From Sabethes cyaneus (lineage: Eukaryota; Arthropoda; Insecta; Diptera; Culicidae): 64,000 nt of DNA. Position numbers and translations under genes: made by a program. Positions 1 to 12,575 of this stretch are shown here, piece after piece (positions within the stretch are counted from its first letter, which is position 1; each line of letters opens with the position of its first letter). The DNA is taken from assembly GCF_943734655.1 (NCBI RefSeq), contig NC_071354.1, forward strand, positions 36,109,347-36,173,346, written 5' to 3'. The notes under the pieces are model-generated. The model worked only from the letters and a program-made list of their open reading frames with translations. It was not told the origin of the DNA and did no database searches.

Positions 1-1486
1 GAACTATAGATCGACCAGGTTTATTCGACTGTCGGTACTTCTCAGACATTATCGACGTTAGATCCTATTGAAGCGCTAACGTTGACTCGGACCACTACCT
101 AGTTATGGTTAAGATGCGCCCAAAACTCCCCGTTGTGAACAACATTCGGTACCAACGCCGGCCTCAGTTAAATCTGGCGTGGCTGTAGCAGCCAGATGCC
201 ACCGCAATCTACGCGCAAACAAACTCACTCGAAGTTGCACTGCCGGAAGACGATGAGCTGAATGAAACCGCTCTCGAGAAGTGTTAAACCACCATCAAAA
301 CAACCATTAGCAGTGTAGCGGAGAGCTCCATTCGGCATGTTGCACGGAATCAGCGGAACGATTGGTTTGACGATGAACACGTCCCCTAGTAGCACAGTTG
401 TTTCAAACCGGTTGTGGCAACCGATTTGTGACTAATTTTAGTCGTAAATAAGTTGCTGTAACTAAAAGTGCCAAATATGTGCTGCTTGGGTCAGGATGTG
501 GAAAGATACAAACACAAGAAGATGCAGCGAAACCAAATCTTCTGGGAGAAAAATCAGGAATATGCAGAGTTGGAGCGGCCGCATCGTTCTCAGGAAACGC
601 GAAAGTTCTACCAGAAACTGAACGGATTCCGCAAAGGCTTTGTGCCGCGAGCCGAAATGGGTAAGAACGGCAGTATTTTGTCGGAAGGTCGTGAGGTGGT
701 TAATGGGTGGATACACCACTTCGATGAACACCTGAAAGGCGCCCAACGGAGAACGATAGCGGCGGGGAAGGCGATTTCGACGGTGCATCAAACGGGGAAG
801 AGGTGCCAGCCCCAACGATAGGCGAAGTTAGGGAGGCTATTATGCAGCTAAAGAACAATGAATCCGCTGGGAAAGATGGCATCGGAGCGGTGCTTATAAA
901 AATTGAACCAGAAAAACTGGCCGTTTGTATGCACCGTTTGGTCGTTTGAGTGGAAAAAGGGGGTTATCTGCCCGATCACGACAAGTTATACTGTGTAAAC
1001 TCTCGAGCGATCACCGTACTCAATGACACCTACAAAGTGCTGTCCCAAATCATTTTTCGCCGACTATCACCAATTAGGAAACAGCTTTGTGGGAACTTAG
1101 CATGACGGGAAGACGGCTTCATCGGCGGCATACAAGAGAACAGAATACGGAGGCGGAGGATGAACCTTGAACTCGCACAGCTCTATGGCGAGCTCAGTAT
1201 TCAATATAGGGTGGCTGAAACTGGACGGATACGATGGGCGCAGCATGTTGCAATAATGCCGGAATACTATCCTTACCTCATTTCCGGTAGGATTAAGACG
1301 AACAGGGGCGCAGCGAGTAAGATGGCTAGACCAGGTGAAGCTAGATCAGGCGGAGCGTACTCGATATTGGAGAGGAATTGGAGAGCGGTAGCCTACAACC
1401 GAGTAAATTGGAGAAACTTTATTCAACAGGCTTTGTCTTAGCCTAGACTCAAGGTCGGCAAGCCAGCTAAGTAAGCAAGTAAGTAT
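1..1486 (+). mobile_element. RTE-like non-LTR retrotransposon relic (internally deleted)
   Basis: Decayed copy of the family seen better preserved at 51942-58183. In broken frames it shows the end of the endonuclease domain (1-120, ending SDHYLV-like), the linker (about 320-370), the pre-RT region (468-820, with RSQETRKFYQKLNG) and early RT motifs (860-1080, AGKDGIG and a YRAITVLND-like block). It then jumps at about 1115-1140 straight to the C-terminal domain (RRRMNLELAQLYGELSIQ). The RT palm with its catalytic aspartates is missing. The 3' end (1440-1486) carries the family's TAAG-type tail. The left edge lies outside the window. No frame is long enough to be functional. Confidence 0.8.
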
Positions 1487-1487
1487 C

Positions 1488-1595
1488 GTTCTCCCCATCC
1501 TACATTTATCATCATACCAGTCATACCGCTGATTCTGTGCCACGTGCCTGATGATGCTCTCTGCCATACTGTTTATCAATGACTGTTTTCATAAT
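1488..1595 (-). mobile_element. RTE-like fragment, endonuclease-RT linker
   Basis: Read on the minus strand, this piece encodes SIIRHVAQNQRYDWYDDKCR. This matches the linker between endonuclease and RT of the same family (compare the plus-strand copies near 330-380 and 11666-11718). It abuts the 3' tail of the preceding copy, so two pieces of one family lie in opposite orientation with no spacer. Confidence 0.65.
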
Positions 1596-2610
1596 ATTCT
1601 AGCAGTTTTCGAGAGGGGATTCGTCTAGGTCGTCCTCTGGTTGCTTCATTATTGTGTCATATCAAAATTAATATATCCCTGACCATTTTTTTTTAACAAT
1701 ATTGTTTTAAATTGTGTACAAAGTTTTGTACACGGGTATAGTAAATGAACTCTTTTTTAACAATATTCAAACAACCTAAACTCCTACAATATAATTTTCT
1801 GATTTTTTTGATTTTTGATTTGTCTAATTTATTTCCCATCTCACCATATTTTTACTGATTTATCTTTCATAAGTTTAGGAGAATTTCTCCACTTTATTTC
1901 TTAAATATAAGGAATCAACAATGGAATGTTTGCTATTGAACATCATCAGTTTAAACTGTGAAAACGACCTCACTATGCACTTGCCGAAAATTTTCATTTC
2001 TAATCCAACCGATTCAAAAAGCTTGGACTTGCTACGCATTTCAAAACTGCTCCACAAGCTATCCTAAGCTTATCAGCGACGACCTCATTCATAATTACAA
2101 TGTCCCAAAAGTTTACTTTTCGTATCGCGTTAAATTCACATGTTCAACGTGGATAATTACTTTCGGATTGTGTATAACAGGCGACAACAGTTGACCTAGA
2201 AAGCAAAAAAATGTAGTCTCCAAATTTGAACCAGATTCCATTTCGCGTGTTTATAATTTACTGGCCACCGTCCGAGCCTTTGAATTATGCTAGTTAGCCA
2301 AACTGGGTCAACGATTGATAAAAGAAAGTTCTGTCCGGCCAATTGCGGAACGCGAAAAAAGTGAAAACTTTGCCGCAGGTCTAACGACCCCGCTTTCACT
2401 GAACACAACGCACAAAAGCTGCGTTAGCATGGGGTGAGCCTTTTTTGACGTAGGACTACGTCTTTGTTTACGATACTGGGACTGGGTAGCACTTTGTGAA
2501 AACATAAATAGAGGTGTAACGTCTGAATGAAAGATTTCAAATGCTAATAACTACTAAACTACTGAACGAAACTGAACAATTTATATATCGTTGGATAGAT
2601 AAAATGACCA
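1596..2610. other. AT-rich non-coding stretch
   Basis: No gene recognised. The only structured item is the near-palindrome GACGTAGGACTACGTC at 2447-2462. Its reverse complement recurs at 20448-20463 in related surroundings, so about 2420-2490 is probably a scrap of a dispersed repeat. Confidence 0.5.
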
Positions 2611-2611
2611 G

Positions 2612-2972
2612 CAATTTTATGGGGGGCTCGTTAGAGACCAATTTTAAGGAGGGCATATGAGGGGGGGGGGCTTCTATAGAAATGGAAGACAAATTTCCTC
2701 AAAACTCGAGAACTAATCGAGCAAATGGAACCAAATTTGGCATGTACAGGTTTCAGGAGGCAGGATTTTTTCTATAGTTTACTGAGACCCCTTCTCTTTC
2801 TAAGAGGGGGGGGCTCCCATACAAATGAAACACTAATTTCGTCATAACTCGAGAACTAATCAAGCAAATGGAACCAAATTTGACATGTGGGGGTTATTGG
2901 AGGCATGAATTTATTTTATGATAGTTTGAGGATAAGGACTCTCATACAAATAAAACAGAAATTTTTGCGTAT
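2612..2972 (+). repeat. Helitron internal-repeat fragment
   Basis: Two to three diverged units of the ~145-bp minisatellite that fills the Helitron-like elements elsewhere in the window (compare 43060-44290). Shared marks are the G-run, CTCGAGAACTAATC, GCAAATGGAACCAAATTTG and GGCATGT. Neither Helitron terminus is present, so this is a truncated piece. Confidence 0.75.
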
Positions 2973-3074
2973 GAACCATATTTTCCGCTATGTAACATGT
3001 AACTCGGAGCGAACGACAGGGAATCGACGCCGCTAACTTACGTGCCTGTTGCCAAAGCAAAGCCTAGCTGCTAC

Positions 3075-3235
3075 ATTCCGTTATCGAAACTTGACTTGTT
3101 AGAGTGCAGGACAAGTGCAGGGTCAGTTGCTACGATCCAATTGACTCCAACAGCCTCTCCCAGCCGAGATTCGAACCTACAATGACTGGCTTATTAGGCC
3201 AGCATCATACCTCGGGACCAACTGGGAGGCCTGTT
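3075..3235 (-). mobile_element. tRNA-derived SINE (Feilai-like)
   Basis: On the minus strand the element begins with a tRNA-like head: an A-box-like TTGGTCCCGAGG, then AAGCCAGTC and a B-box GGTTCGAATCTCGG. A non-tRNA body ending near ACTCTAACAAGTC follows. The layout (box A, box B, about 150 bp, RNA polymerase III type) is that of tRNA-related SINEs such as Feilai of Aedes. A second copy lies at 11722-11935. The family name is inferred. Confidence 0.7.
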
Positions 3236-5680
3236 GCCATTCATGTCAAAAGTGAAGGGCGTTTGAATGGCACGTCAAATTTGCGATGAACATGCTTTGG
3301 ATTTAATGTTATTTGTAATCAATGACCCTTTGAAAGGCCACAGGCGAGTTAAAGCAAGATTATTGAAACAAGTAATTTTTATAAGAAATCTATATGTCTC
3401 ATTGGTTGCAGGCCTTGTACTTATGAACCCCTGTCCACGTATTTTCAAAGCGACCATTGCATTCAGTAAAGAATTGAATTTGAATATCTCGCTCTTCTCT
3501 TTTAAAAATTCAATTAAACAATGGTACTAACAGATTCTTATAACCATATATATGCCAGAAATGCAGTTTACATTAGTACTTGATCTAATGATCTGATATA
3601 GTCCTACGTCACCCTTTCGTACAACCCTTAGGGCTGTATACCTTGTAGTTTTGTCGTTTGATGACGATGGGGCTCGTCCAACTTGCCTGTTGGATGTTGT
3701 TCCACAACAGCACTACCTACCACACACCAGTAGCTTCTGTTGTTGAAGAATTTCCACTTAAAAGAAAAAGTTTTGCTTTCCGCCAGACGTGCTCAATCTA
3801 ATGCAGGAGGATTTTTATTTTGCTCCCTCCATAATAAGCGTACATTCCGCTATATGTGGGGCAATAAAGCTATACTTTTCACGCTTCTGCAAACCTCTTT
3901 CACCCGCGCATTTCCATTTGCTTCGGACGGTCGCTGTTTGGCGGGTACTTATTAAAAGGGAGCGCGAAATGAAATTTTTCGGTCAGTCACATTATTTGGA
4001 TGGCGATTCTTTCGGTGATTGGATTCTTTGTGTGTGACGCTGACCGCAAACTAGCTGAACACTTGGCTGAAGGGGAAGCATAACCTCATTTCGGTTAGAA
4101 TTTTGACAGAATGAAATACATTTTATGTTGTAATTGGATGATAAATATTTCTTAGCTGTTATTTAAAAGTGTGCCATTTTTTCCTCTCAAGCCATGTTAC
4201 AGTGGAATACTTCCAGTTGGTATTTTAATTAACTGATATCGAAATCGGAACAAATAATCTGGCGTCTCCATCAATTCTAAAACAAAGGATGCTTCTAATT
4301 CTCTGTAAAAAAATGTACACCTTCATTCCGACGGATATCAATTTCGTTTGTCTTATTTCGCACGAATTGTTTCGCCCATTTGATTTTGGTGGCGGAATGC
4401 AGGATACTAGTCATCCACGAAGTGTCCTAGAATTCCATGAAATTTTGTCATAGTTTATGGACTTTTTTTAATATGGAATAAAAAAATAGGGAGCCTCTGT
4501 TTTCGTTTCGTACGTAAACTGAGCGTATGATACTATTTGATTGCTCTATAACAAATGTCAATATCAATACAAACCCTTCACAGATGCGAAACATACCGGG
4601 TGTCTACTTTCCCGCCCTCACTCGGAAGTGGGTATATTACTTTATAACACGTCCAGTTATACGTTGCTTATGAAAAACCGATTTACTCTTTTTTTGCGCC
4701 ATACATCGGGCGAAAAAGTGTGCTAATGAATTCGTTACGTTAACATTAGCTGGCCCAAATGAGGTGGTAGAGATATGCAAACCACCATTCCGTCCGAGTT
4801 CCGTGGGTGTGAAGTGTAACAAAGTGATTACGCGTATCAAAGCGTTTGAATATTTTGGAACCAATCATGAATCATGAATAACTTGGTACGAGTAGTCATA
4901 TCTTGGGAAATTGCAATTTATTATTATAGATTTTGACAAAAGGTCTTTTCTCGTGTTTTTTTACCGTGAAGAATTTTTTTTATGGCAATCGAACATAATA
5001 TCTATGCAGCTAATAGAAAATTTCGATTTAGTTTCACGGAACGATTAATAGGTGTGAGAGGGAATTACTAACAGGTTCTGCATAAATGACTGGCCATATT
5101 TGTTCCTACAAGTACAGCGAACAGGCTTCCTGATTCTATAAAGTTATTTCGAAATTATTCTTTTTTCACAGGTCAATAGACCATTATGAATCAAGACTCT
5201 TTGTTGCTTACTAAAATCTTATTTTAAACACCAAACCAGTGTTTGAGGCTCAATCACATTCTGATTCCAATGAACTGTACTTTAGAAGTATTGATCTTAA
5301 AGAGTAGATCGGTTTACTTATACAATCCGTCCACAATCATGGGTCACACAAATATTAGCGTTTATTTTAGCTTTAGCTACTATTTACGTTAAAATACCAC
5401 CTAATAATTGATCAAATTATTAGTGCTACTTGTGAGTAACAATTTTGTCAATCAATTAATATAACATTCATGCATTAAGGGGAAACTGAAAGTGGTTAAA
5501 GTTTTTGTGTTAGTGCGTCAAACACTACTGTACATTTCATGTGTTCGTTAAAAACCTAAATGTTTATTTGAATATTGCATTATTTGTATTGGTTATATAT
5601 GTTAAATAGCGGAGCTTGTAAACATAAACATTCCGGCATTCCGATTCATTCAAGATTTGCAGCAGCAACTAAATAAGGCC
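3236..5680. other. Non-coding stretch, nothing recognised
   Basis: AT-rich DNA with only short chance open frames. A half copy of the TAGTCCTACGTC motif lies at about 3599-3610. No domain, RNA gene or terminal repeat was identified. Confidence 0.5.
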
Positions 5681-7040
5681 TCTATTCTATCTTATCGATC
5701 GGACCCGGATCCGATCAGAAATTTCGCTTCGATCAGAATACAACGTATGCTATAACACATTGATCGGGATGTTTCTGATTGGAATGGGCCCGATCGGAAT
5801 GTGGAATCGGGGCGATTGCATAGGATCAATAGGATGGTAAATTAATCCGTTTGCATTGGAGGTCAGGTCAGTTTTTGATTCTTGAATTTTAACGAAAAAA
5901 ATGACCCATAATTGTTCGTGACCGACGGCTGTGAACTAACTGTACTAGGTATCTGATTTGCTATACTTGAAAGTGAAGTCAGATCAATAAATCAGGGGCT
6001 CTAGGGTAAGTTATCCGATAGTGGACCCTTTACCTATAATGGACCCCGGGCACAGTTTCGGCGTTTATTAGCTCATACTTCTTATTTCCGAGGATATATG
6101 ACATGAAACATAACCCAAGCAACAATGTGAGTTTTATTGTACTCTTATGGTGGTCTTCAAGACCAATTTTGGTCTTAAATGCCATCATAAGAGTGTAATA
6201 AAACCCAAATTGTCACACGGGAAAGTACTAAACATGCCACACAGTTTAGATTACAAAGTTTTAGCCGCATTTGATGATTAATCATGCCTTAAAATCGACA
6301 TTTTTATCAAGTGAAGGTCCATTATACGTTTACCAATGCAAAATATCCCAGTAAACCATTTGATTTGTATATCTCGATTGCAACTGAGATATACGAAATC
6401 ATATCTGAACGAAAAAGTTATATTTCACGCCATATAAGAACATATATGTACCAAAGTGGAGGCGATATACGTGCGAAAATTTTGACAATTATTTGTAATT
6501 CTTTTTTGCGTAGTTTTTATAACACGCAAATAAATACTCCTGAATATATGATTAAGATATAATCAAATATTGCAATCGTCTATACTGCTTTATAATTCAC
6601 AGTCATGAATTGTATATGAAGGCACGCACGACTGCAAAACAACTTATTGTTCACTTCGATTTGACATACTCTAATTATTATACAATTCCAATGTGAAATT
6701 GACATGAAAATGATTTATTATGAACTTTCTATTACGATTTTGTGTTATCTGGGATGTCGCTATTAGTGGACCTTGGTCATGCAAAATGCACTAGAATTCC
6801 TATAATGGACCCGGCCGCTATCCTATTGTAAACCAAAAGGTCCATAAAAGGGAAATGGACATTCTAATTCGTTTTAAAAAATGTGGAAAATATAGAAATT
6901 TACAACATAAATTGATATTTTTTTAGCGTTAATCGAAAGTTACTTGTATTGTAAGTGCCGTCGGTTGCGTGTTTAGCGTTACCAGTTTAAAATAATTCGT
7001 GGAATAAAACTACTCAAGTACTAACTGGTTCACTAATGGT
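5681..7040. other. Non-coding stretch with recurring TGGACC motifs
   Basis: No gene seen. Motifs of the form TAGTGGACC or TAATGGACC occur in two pairs, near 6022/6038 and near 6768/6801. They may mark the edges of an unclassified ~0.85-kb repeat. A GATC-rich imperfect inverted segment lies at 5690-5830. Confidence 0.4.
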
Positions 7041-7047
7041 TAATTTA

Positions 7048-7208
7048 CCCTATTCTCACAGTCACTTCACCTCACCTCACTTCTATCACTTTCCTGTCAC
7101 CTCACCTGAAGTCACCTCACTTTGCAGGCCCCATTTGATTTGTACAGTCACCTCGGTAAGCGGAGTCACCCAGGTGACTAAAAAAGCGAGGTGACTGTGA
7201 GAATAGGG
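7048..7208. mobile_element. MITE with 18-bp terminal inverted repeats
   Basis: The left end CCCTATTCTCACAGTCAC (7048-7065) is the reverse complement of the right end GTGACTGTGAGAATAGGG (7191-7208). The interior is rich in TCACCTCAC-type words that can pair with the other half. At 161 bp and with no coding capacity it is a non-autonomous DNA transposon. No clear target duplication was seen, so the superfamily is unassigned. Confidence 0.8.
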
Positions 7209-7408
7209 CCCCAGGCAATTAAAACTCTTTGATAAATGACTATTCTCAATTGTATACCAATCGTAGTGAGCACTGACGATTGGTTGAAAACGCGAACACA
7301 AGATGGAATTCGCGAAGAAAGGTGAAAATTCTTCAAGATTTTCGCACAAAAAAAAACAAAGATGATCTTGTAAACATCAATTACAAAGGAAAAGAATGCA
7401 TTTTTACC

Positions 7409-7532
7409 TTTGTTATACTATATAACAAAGGTTTAGAAATTGGTCGAAAAACGCGAAATAGAACCAAGGCCCGGAGGGCCAATTGTCATATACCAATCGA
7501 TAGGGTTCGACGAATTGAGCAATGTCTGTATG

Positions 7533-7563
<31 letters not shown>

Positions 7564-7990
7564 GTGTGCAGCTCATTTTCAATCGCCTGTTTCTCGGAGA
7601 TGGCTGAGCCGATTCATCCACTATTACTTTTGTTTGAAAGGTATTCATGCCTAGTATATCACTATTCGGTTGTTTCGTGGTACGACGTTTCGTTTAAAAG
7701 TTATAGGCAAAAATGTGAAAACTACGAGACACGGTTTTTTCCGAAACTACCCAACCAATTTTAATGATCTTAGTATCAAATGAAAGCTCTTGCTATCGTT
7801 AAACTTTTTACAAAGTTTCATTGAAAACCAATATTCAGTTTAAAAGTTACGCTTAAAAAACCTGTTTTGACAAGGTCCAAATGATCGCCTGTTTCTTAGA
7901 GATGGCCAAACCGATTTGTGCTGAAAATCACTGGGCACACTGCTTGGTAATAGACAGTTGTCCAAACATTTCCCTCAGAACTCTAGCGAC
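7409..7990 (+). repeat. Dispersed mosquito-type repeat with (TG)n core, copy 1
   Basis: The segment begins with a small palindrome (CCTTTGTTATACTATATAACAAAGG spans about 7408-7432). The block CCGGAGGGCCAATTGTCATA follows, then a TG microsatellite (7531-7568) and CGGAGATGGCTGAGCCGAT. The same order of blocks appears inverted at 38715-39357, where the core reads as CA. Weaker echoes (GAGATGGCCAAACCGAT) occur at 7890-7920. It is a non-coding interspersed repeat of unknown class. Confidence 0.65.
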
Positions 7991-10900
7991 AATTTGACAT
8001 CATTGGGAAAAAGATAAACAGAAAATCTTTAGTGAAACGCAAGGCGATTTCAATAGCTAAATTTAAAGTTAAAATCAAAATAATTATTTAGTGAATAAAA
8101 ATTTGTAGAAGTAGTGAATTCGAAATAGTAGTGAGCAAAGCAAATAGTTGGTGGAAGTCTAAACAAGTCGGTTGATTTAAGTGGCTTAAAACTAGCTTAT
8201 TCCGCTTACCGCTAACTTACACTAGTTAAATTAAAAACCTGTAAAATCGATTGCGAAGAAGAATTCGTTTGTATGCCAAACCTCAGTAGCACGAGGGAGG
8301 ACCTGGATAAAAACTATCAAATGCAAGTTATTTCTAGAATGTAAACTAAGTATATTTAAGCTAATTAAAATATTAAATTGCAGTTTGAGCTGCTACTAAA
8401 GGTTGCTTCAAAAAGGTGGTGCATTTCGACAAAGGTAAATCCGAACACGATTTATGCGCTATCAGTTTCATTTGGAAGGTAATATAGCCGGATAGATCAC
8501 TATTGAATTGTTTTTTGATTGGACTTTTAGTTTGAAAGTCATGAGCAACCGTATACACCACACCAAAATTTGCTATAATTTATAATAATTTTAACCAAGT
8601 TAATTTGCCTAATTTCAATTATTTTAATGTCAAACGAGAGGTTTTGACACTACGAATATATATGCAAAATTTCATAAGAATTGGTTTTTGCGGTCAAAAG
8701 ATATTAACCCTCGAACACTCGCTCCAACATTTGTAACACGGTTACTCGCGCGCACAATAGCCCAAAACCAAAGAAAACGTGCGTACTAGAGTTTTGACTA
8801 GGAAAAATTGGTTTTAAGTTTATCGAACCTTTGGAAGAGTTTTTTGAAATTGAATGCTCTATTATCTGGTAGAATTTAAATTTTGACTAATCCCCCTAAA
8901 AGTGAAATTAAGAAATTATTTTCCTACAGTTTCAATATAAATATTGATGTGTTCTGCAAAGTTTCAGAGCATATTATTATAAGAAATTTTACTGAAGACA
9001 GTAACCTTCTATCTCTTCAGCGAAGATAGAGAAATCATATTTATTGTACATGCACTTGTAAAATCAGTTTTTCTATTTTAGCTCATTTTGTAATTGTTGT
9101 ATGACTTTTTCATTATACAAATAGTAAAAATACACAACATTGCTGAATATAGTATAGTTCTATGTCTGCTTGTTTAGGATCTGTAGAGCTTTGATTATAA
9201 AAAACACCCTAATTTTAACTCCGAATTATTCGACTGCCAACACACGGATACATTTGAAACATTTTACATTTGCTGATAGTTTTGCTGCACACAGACACCA
9301 TTTTTCTATATGAAGAAACGAGAGAAAATGCCAGTTGGGGTCAACTGCGGTACACCTTACGTGCTGCTTGCTTCGTTTCTGTGATGTCGGTTTATACTGA
9401 TCTATTTTCCTAACATAAGTATTAATGCATCGAATAATTCTGCCATTTTGCTCATAACAAATTTATTGAAGAACATACGTTAGTTAAACAATGAGTTGTA
9501 ACTATATAACAATATGGCAATCAAAAACCTACACATGTTGTACAAAATACAACAGCGTGAGTAACCGAAGGTTAATAAAAATTGATGAAATTTATTCAAG
9601 AAAACTTTATTGATGCGAATCAAATAGAATGGCATTACAGAAAATTATACATAATTCAAAAACTTATAAACTAGACCTTTACTACGCAATGTATATGTTA
9701 AAGAATAATATTTCTTCTTACAACTTACTTTTACTTGCACTTACCCACATTAGTAACAACTTACTCAGCAATTTCATGAGAAAAGGAACTATCAAAATTT
9801 ATAAGTGCTTCTATTTTGTTCAAATTTTGTAAACTTATTAAATTTCCAAAAATTTTTATGTAAACCAACGCACAATGCAACGTTAACCAATAGATGAATT
9901 ATTTTCCGAAGACGTGTCGATTTCTATCTCAAATAGCAAGCTAGACCGTATAACAAAGGTTGCTTTCACCACTAGGTAGATTAAATCAGGTTTTTCTCGT
10001 TATGTCTAAAATAAATCGTTAACTTTACGTTTACGTTTTACGTTACGTTTTAAATTTTCTATATTTTTGAATATGCAAATCATTGCTCGAAAAAATTTAC
10101 AGTCCTATATGAAGGCGAATACGAAACGCATTCAGCGCATACAGTTTTACCCCTGGTAGTATTCTTTTATCTGTGTCAGCACACGGGCATGACTACTGAA
10201 CTGCTAACAGTGTTCGTCTTTCTCAGTTTTCTACGCTTCAAAACAATTCATTCATGAGTTGCAGTGCTGAATGGTTGTTCGACTTACCTATCAGTCAATT
10301 TTCGTACTTTTGACTGATATTTTAGATCTCAAAGTTTCGTTTTTTAACCTGTTTGCTTTTTAAAATCAACCAAAACCTAGCTGAAGCAAATTAATTTAAG
10401 CTTCGGATCAATGTTTACTTTTATTGTAATTTTGTTTGTCGTTGTCGGTAGTCCAAAATGAACGAATGATTCACGTTTGATTTTTAAGTATTCAGATTTC
10501 GTACCTAAACGATGCCACTCTTACTATTGTTACTCGCGGAACCAGAGGGGTTCCACCTACTAAGCCCCTGGTCCCTGGTCGAACCACTGGGGACCGCCTG
10601 GGGTGGGTGCTCACGACCTCTTTTCCTCAGAGTTATCCTTACACCCGTAAAATTTCAGATAGTCCAGTACAGACATTTGAAACAGTTGAATTAAACGTGC
10701 ACGTGAATTATCAAAACAGCAACGACACGTGGTCTTGAAAATAATCTTGAGTCACCGGCAACGCAAGGATCAAAGCATGCTGTGACTGTTATGCGTTTAT
10801 TCATGCTAATTCATGCACAAATAAACGCATATCAGTAGCTTCGGTAGTTTTCCTAAGTTTTGGAGCAAATTGTAGGTCACTTGAGAACAAATTGCTTGTA

Positions 10901-11140
10901 AAAATATTCTGTAAGGTACTTTCAAGTGATATTATGATGATTTGGTCGATTTGTTTCCAAAATCGACTCAATATTAAAGAAAAAATGTAGCGGTTCAACA
11001 GCGTTTTTCGCAGCTGCACGTTTTTGCATATGTGACTGTCTTCCATTTATGGGCAGTACAGCTTTCATAGTGATGGGCGAGATGCGGAAACGTGTGATTG
11101 GGTGGTGGCTAATCAATCCTCGAATCAAGAGCCGGTTCTT
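7991..11140. other. Non-coding stretch, nothing recognised
   Basis: AT-rich and without a convincing gene. Scattered low-complexity words (TTACGTTTTACG near 10020-10060) and short open frames only. Confidence 0.45.
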
Positions 11141-11149
11141 CAACATAAG

Positions 11150-12575
11150 CATCATCAACGTGCGCAGCTCTCACCTCAGAAGTACCGATGACGACTAGGA
11201 CGAGTTTTACGCGCAGTCAATACTTAGGTTGGCCAGAAGGAGGAATACAAACCGGTGATTGGAGGGTTCAGCGCACAGCAGCTGACCAATGAAATGAGCC
11301 TAAGACTTATCGACTTTGCCGCCTCCAAGAACGTGGCCGTACTACAAGTACCTTCTTCCAGCATAGACTCCTACCAGGAGGCCACCAAATCAAACAGAAT
11401 CATAGATCGACCGCGTTTTGGTCGACTGTCGGCCCTTCTCAGACATTATTGATGTCAGATCCTATCGAAGCGCTAACGTTGAATCGCACACTACCTAGTG
11501 GATTTTGCTGACTATTTCCGTCTTTTTCACTCTCATGTAAAAGCTCAAAAATCTGTTTAATCTATGTAATTGGCAAAAATCTGTGTATTCATGCAGATTC
11601 TGTACAGGCCATTTCTTTCAAATATCTGTTAAACACAAAATAATCTGTGCATGTGGCAACCCCGTCGGGCATGTGGCACGGAATCATCGGAACGACTGGT
11701 GTGACGATGAATGTAGGAGAGTGATGGCAAAGCCATGGGTTTATACCGTCTTTAGACATTACCCTTCTTTATCGACAGACTTCGCAGCCGGCTGTTAGAG
11801 TACAGGAAAATTACGGGGCCAGTGCAACAATCCTACTGACTCTAACTAGCAAGCACCGCCTAGCCGAGATTCGAACATAAGACGACTGGCTTGTTAGATC
11901 AGCGTCGTACCTCGAAGTTAACTGGGCGGCTGAGTGGAGTGATGGATGAGGAGAATATACTGTGAATGCAGAATTCCCACTCACCAGTTGTTCGTTGACT
12001 TCAAAGTCGCATATGATACTATCGACCGAAAAGAGCTATGGAAACTCATGGACGAGAACAGCTTTCTCAGGAAGCTCATCAGCTGATTCAATCTACGATG
12101 GATGGCACAAGTGCTGTGTTTAGATTTCGGGTTGGTTGTCGAGTTCATTCGAATCACACAAAAGGTTTCGTCAAGGTGATGGTCTCTCATGTCTGCTGTT
12201 CAACATAACTCTACAAAGTGTTATGATTCGAGCATATATCGAAACGCGAGGCACGATAATTGAACCATGGTTCAATTGGAACCATGGAGGTTGAACCATG
12301 AACTCGCACAGTTCTTTGGTGTACAAGTGGCTAAAGCTGAATGGATACTATGGGCAGGCATGTTGCAAGAATGCCGGACAAGTACCCTGCAAAGATAGTG
12401 TTTGCTTGAAATCCGGTAGAACAAGACGAACAGGGGGCGCGAGATGCTGGATCTGGTGGAGCGAAATCTGGCGGAGAGTATACAGTGTCCAAGGAATTGG
12501 AGAACGGTAGTCAACGACCGAGTAAATTGGAGAAATTTTCTTCATCAGACTATATTTTAGGACGGCAAGCCAAGT
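11150..12575 (+). mobile_element. RTE-like non-LTR relic, internally deleted, split by a SINE
   Basis: Same family as 1-1486. The endonuclease C-half is at 11255-11500 (LRLIDFAASKNVAVLQV, then NRIIDRPRFG). The linker with HVARNHRNDWCDDECR is at 11668-11718. The SINE at 11722-11935 interrupts it. RT motif A territory (DFKVAYDTIDRKELWKLMDE) is at 11995-12060. The sequence then leaps at about 12255-12295 to the C-terminal domain (MNSHSSLVYK, then NRVNWRNF near 12520), ending at about 12560 with AGGACGGCAAGCCAAG. The RT active-site region is deleted. Many frameshifts make it non-coding. Confidence 0.75.
11722..11935 (-). mobile_element. tRNA-derived SINE (Feilai-like), second copy
   Basis: The minus-strand head carries AGTTAACTTCGAGGTACGA (A-box side) and GTTCGAATCTCGGC (B box). 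The body ends CCGGCTGCGAAGTCTGTC and a tail reads TAATGTCTAAAGACGG. It shares head and body with 3075-3235 but keeps a longer 3' part. It sits inside the RTE-like relic. Confidence 0.7.
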
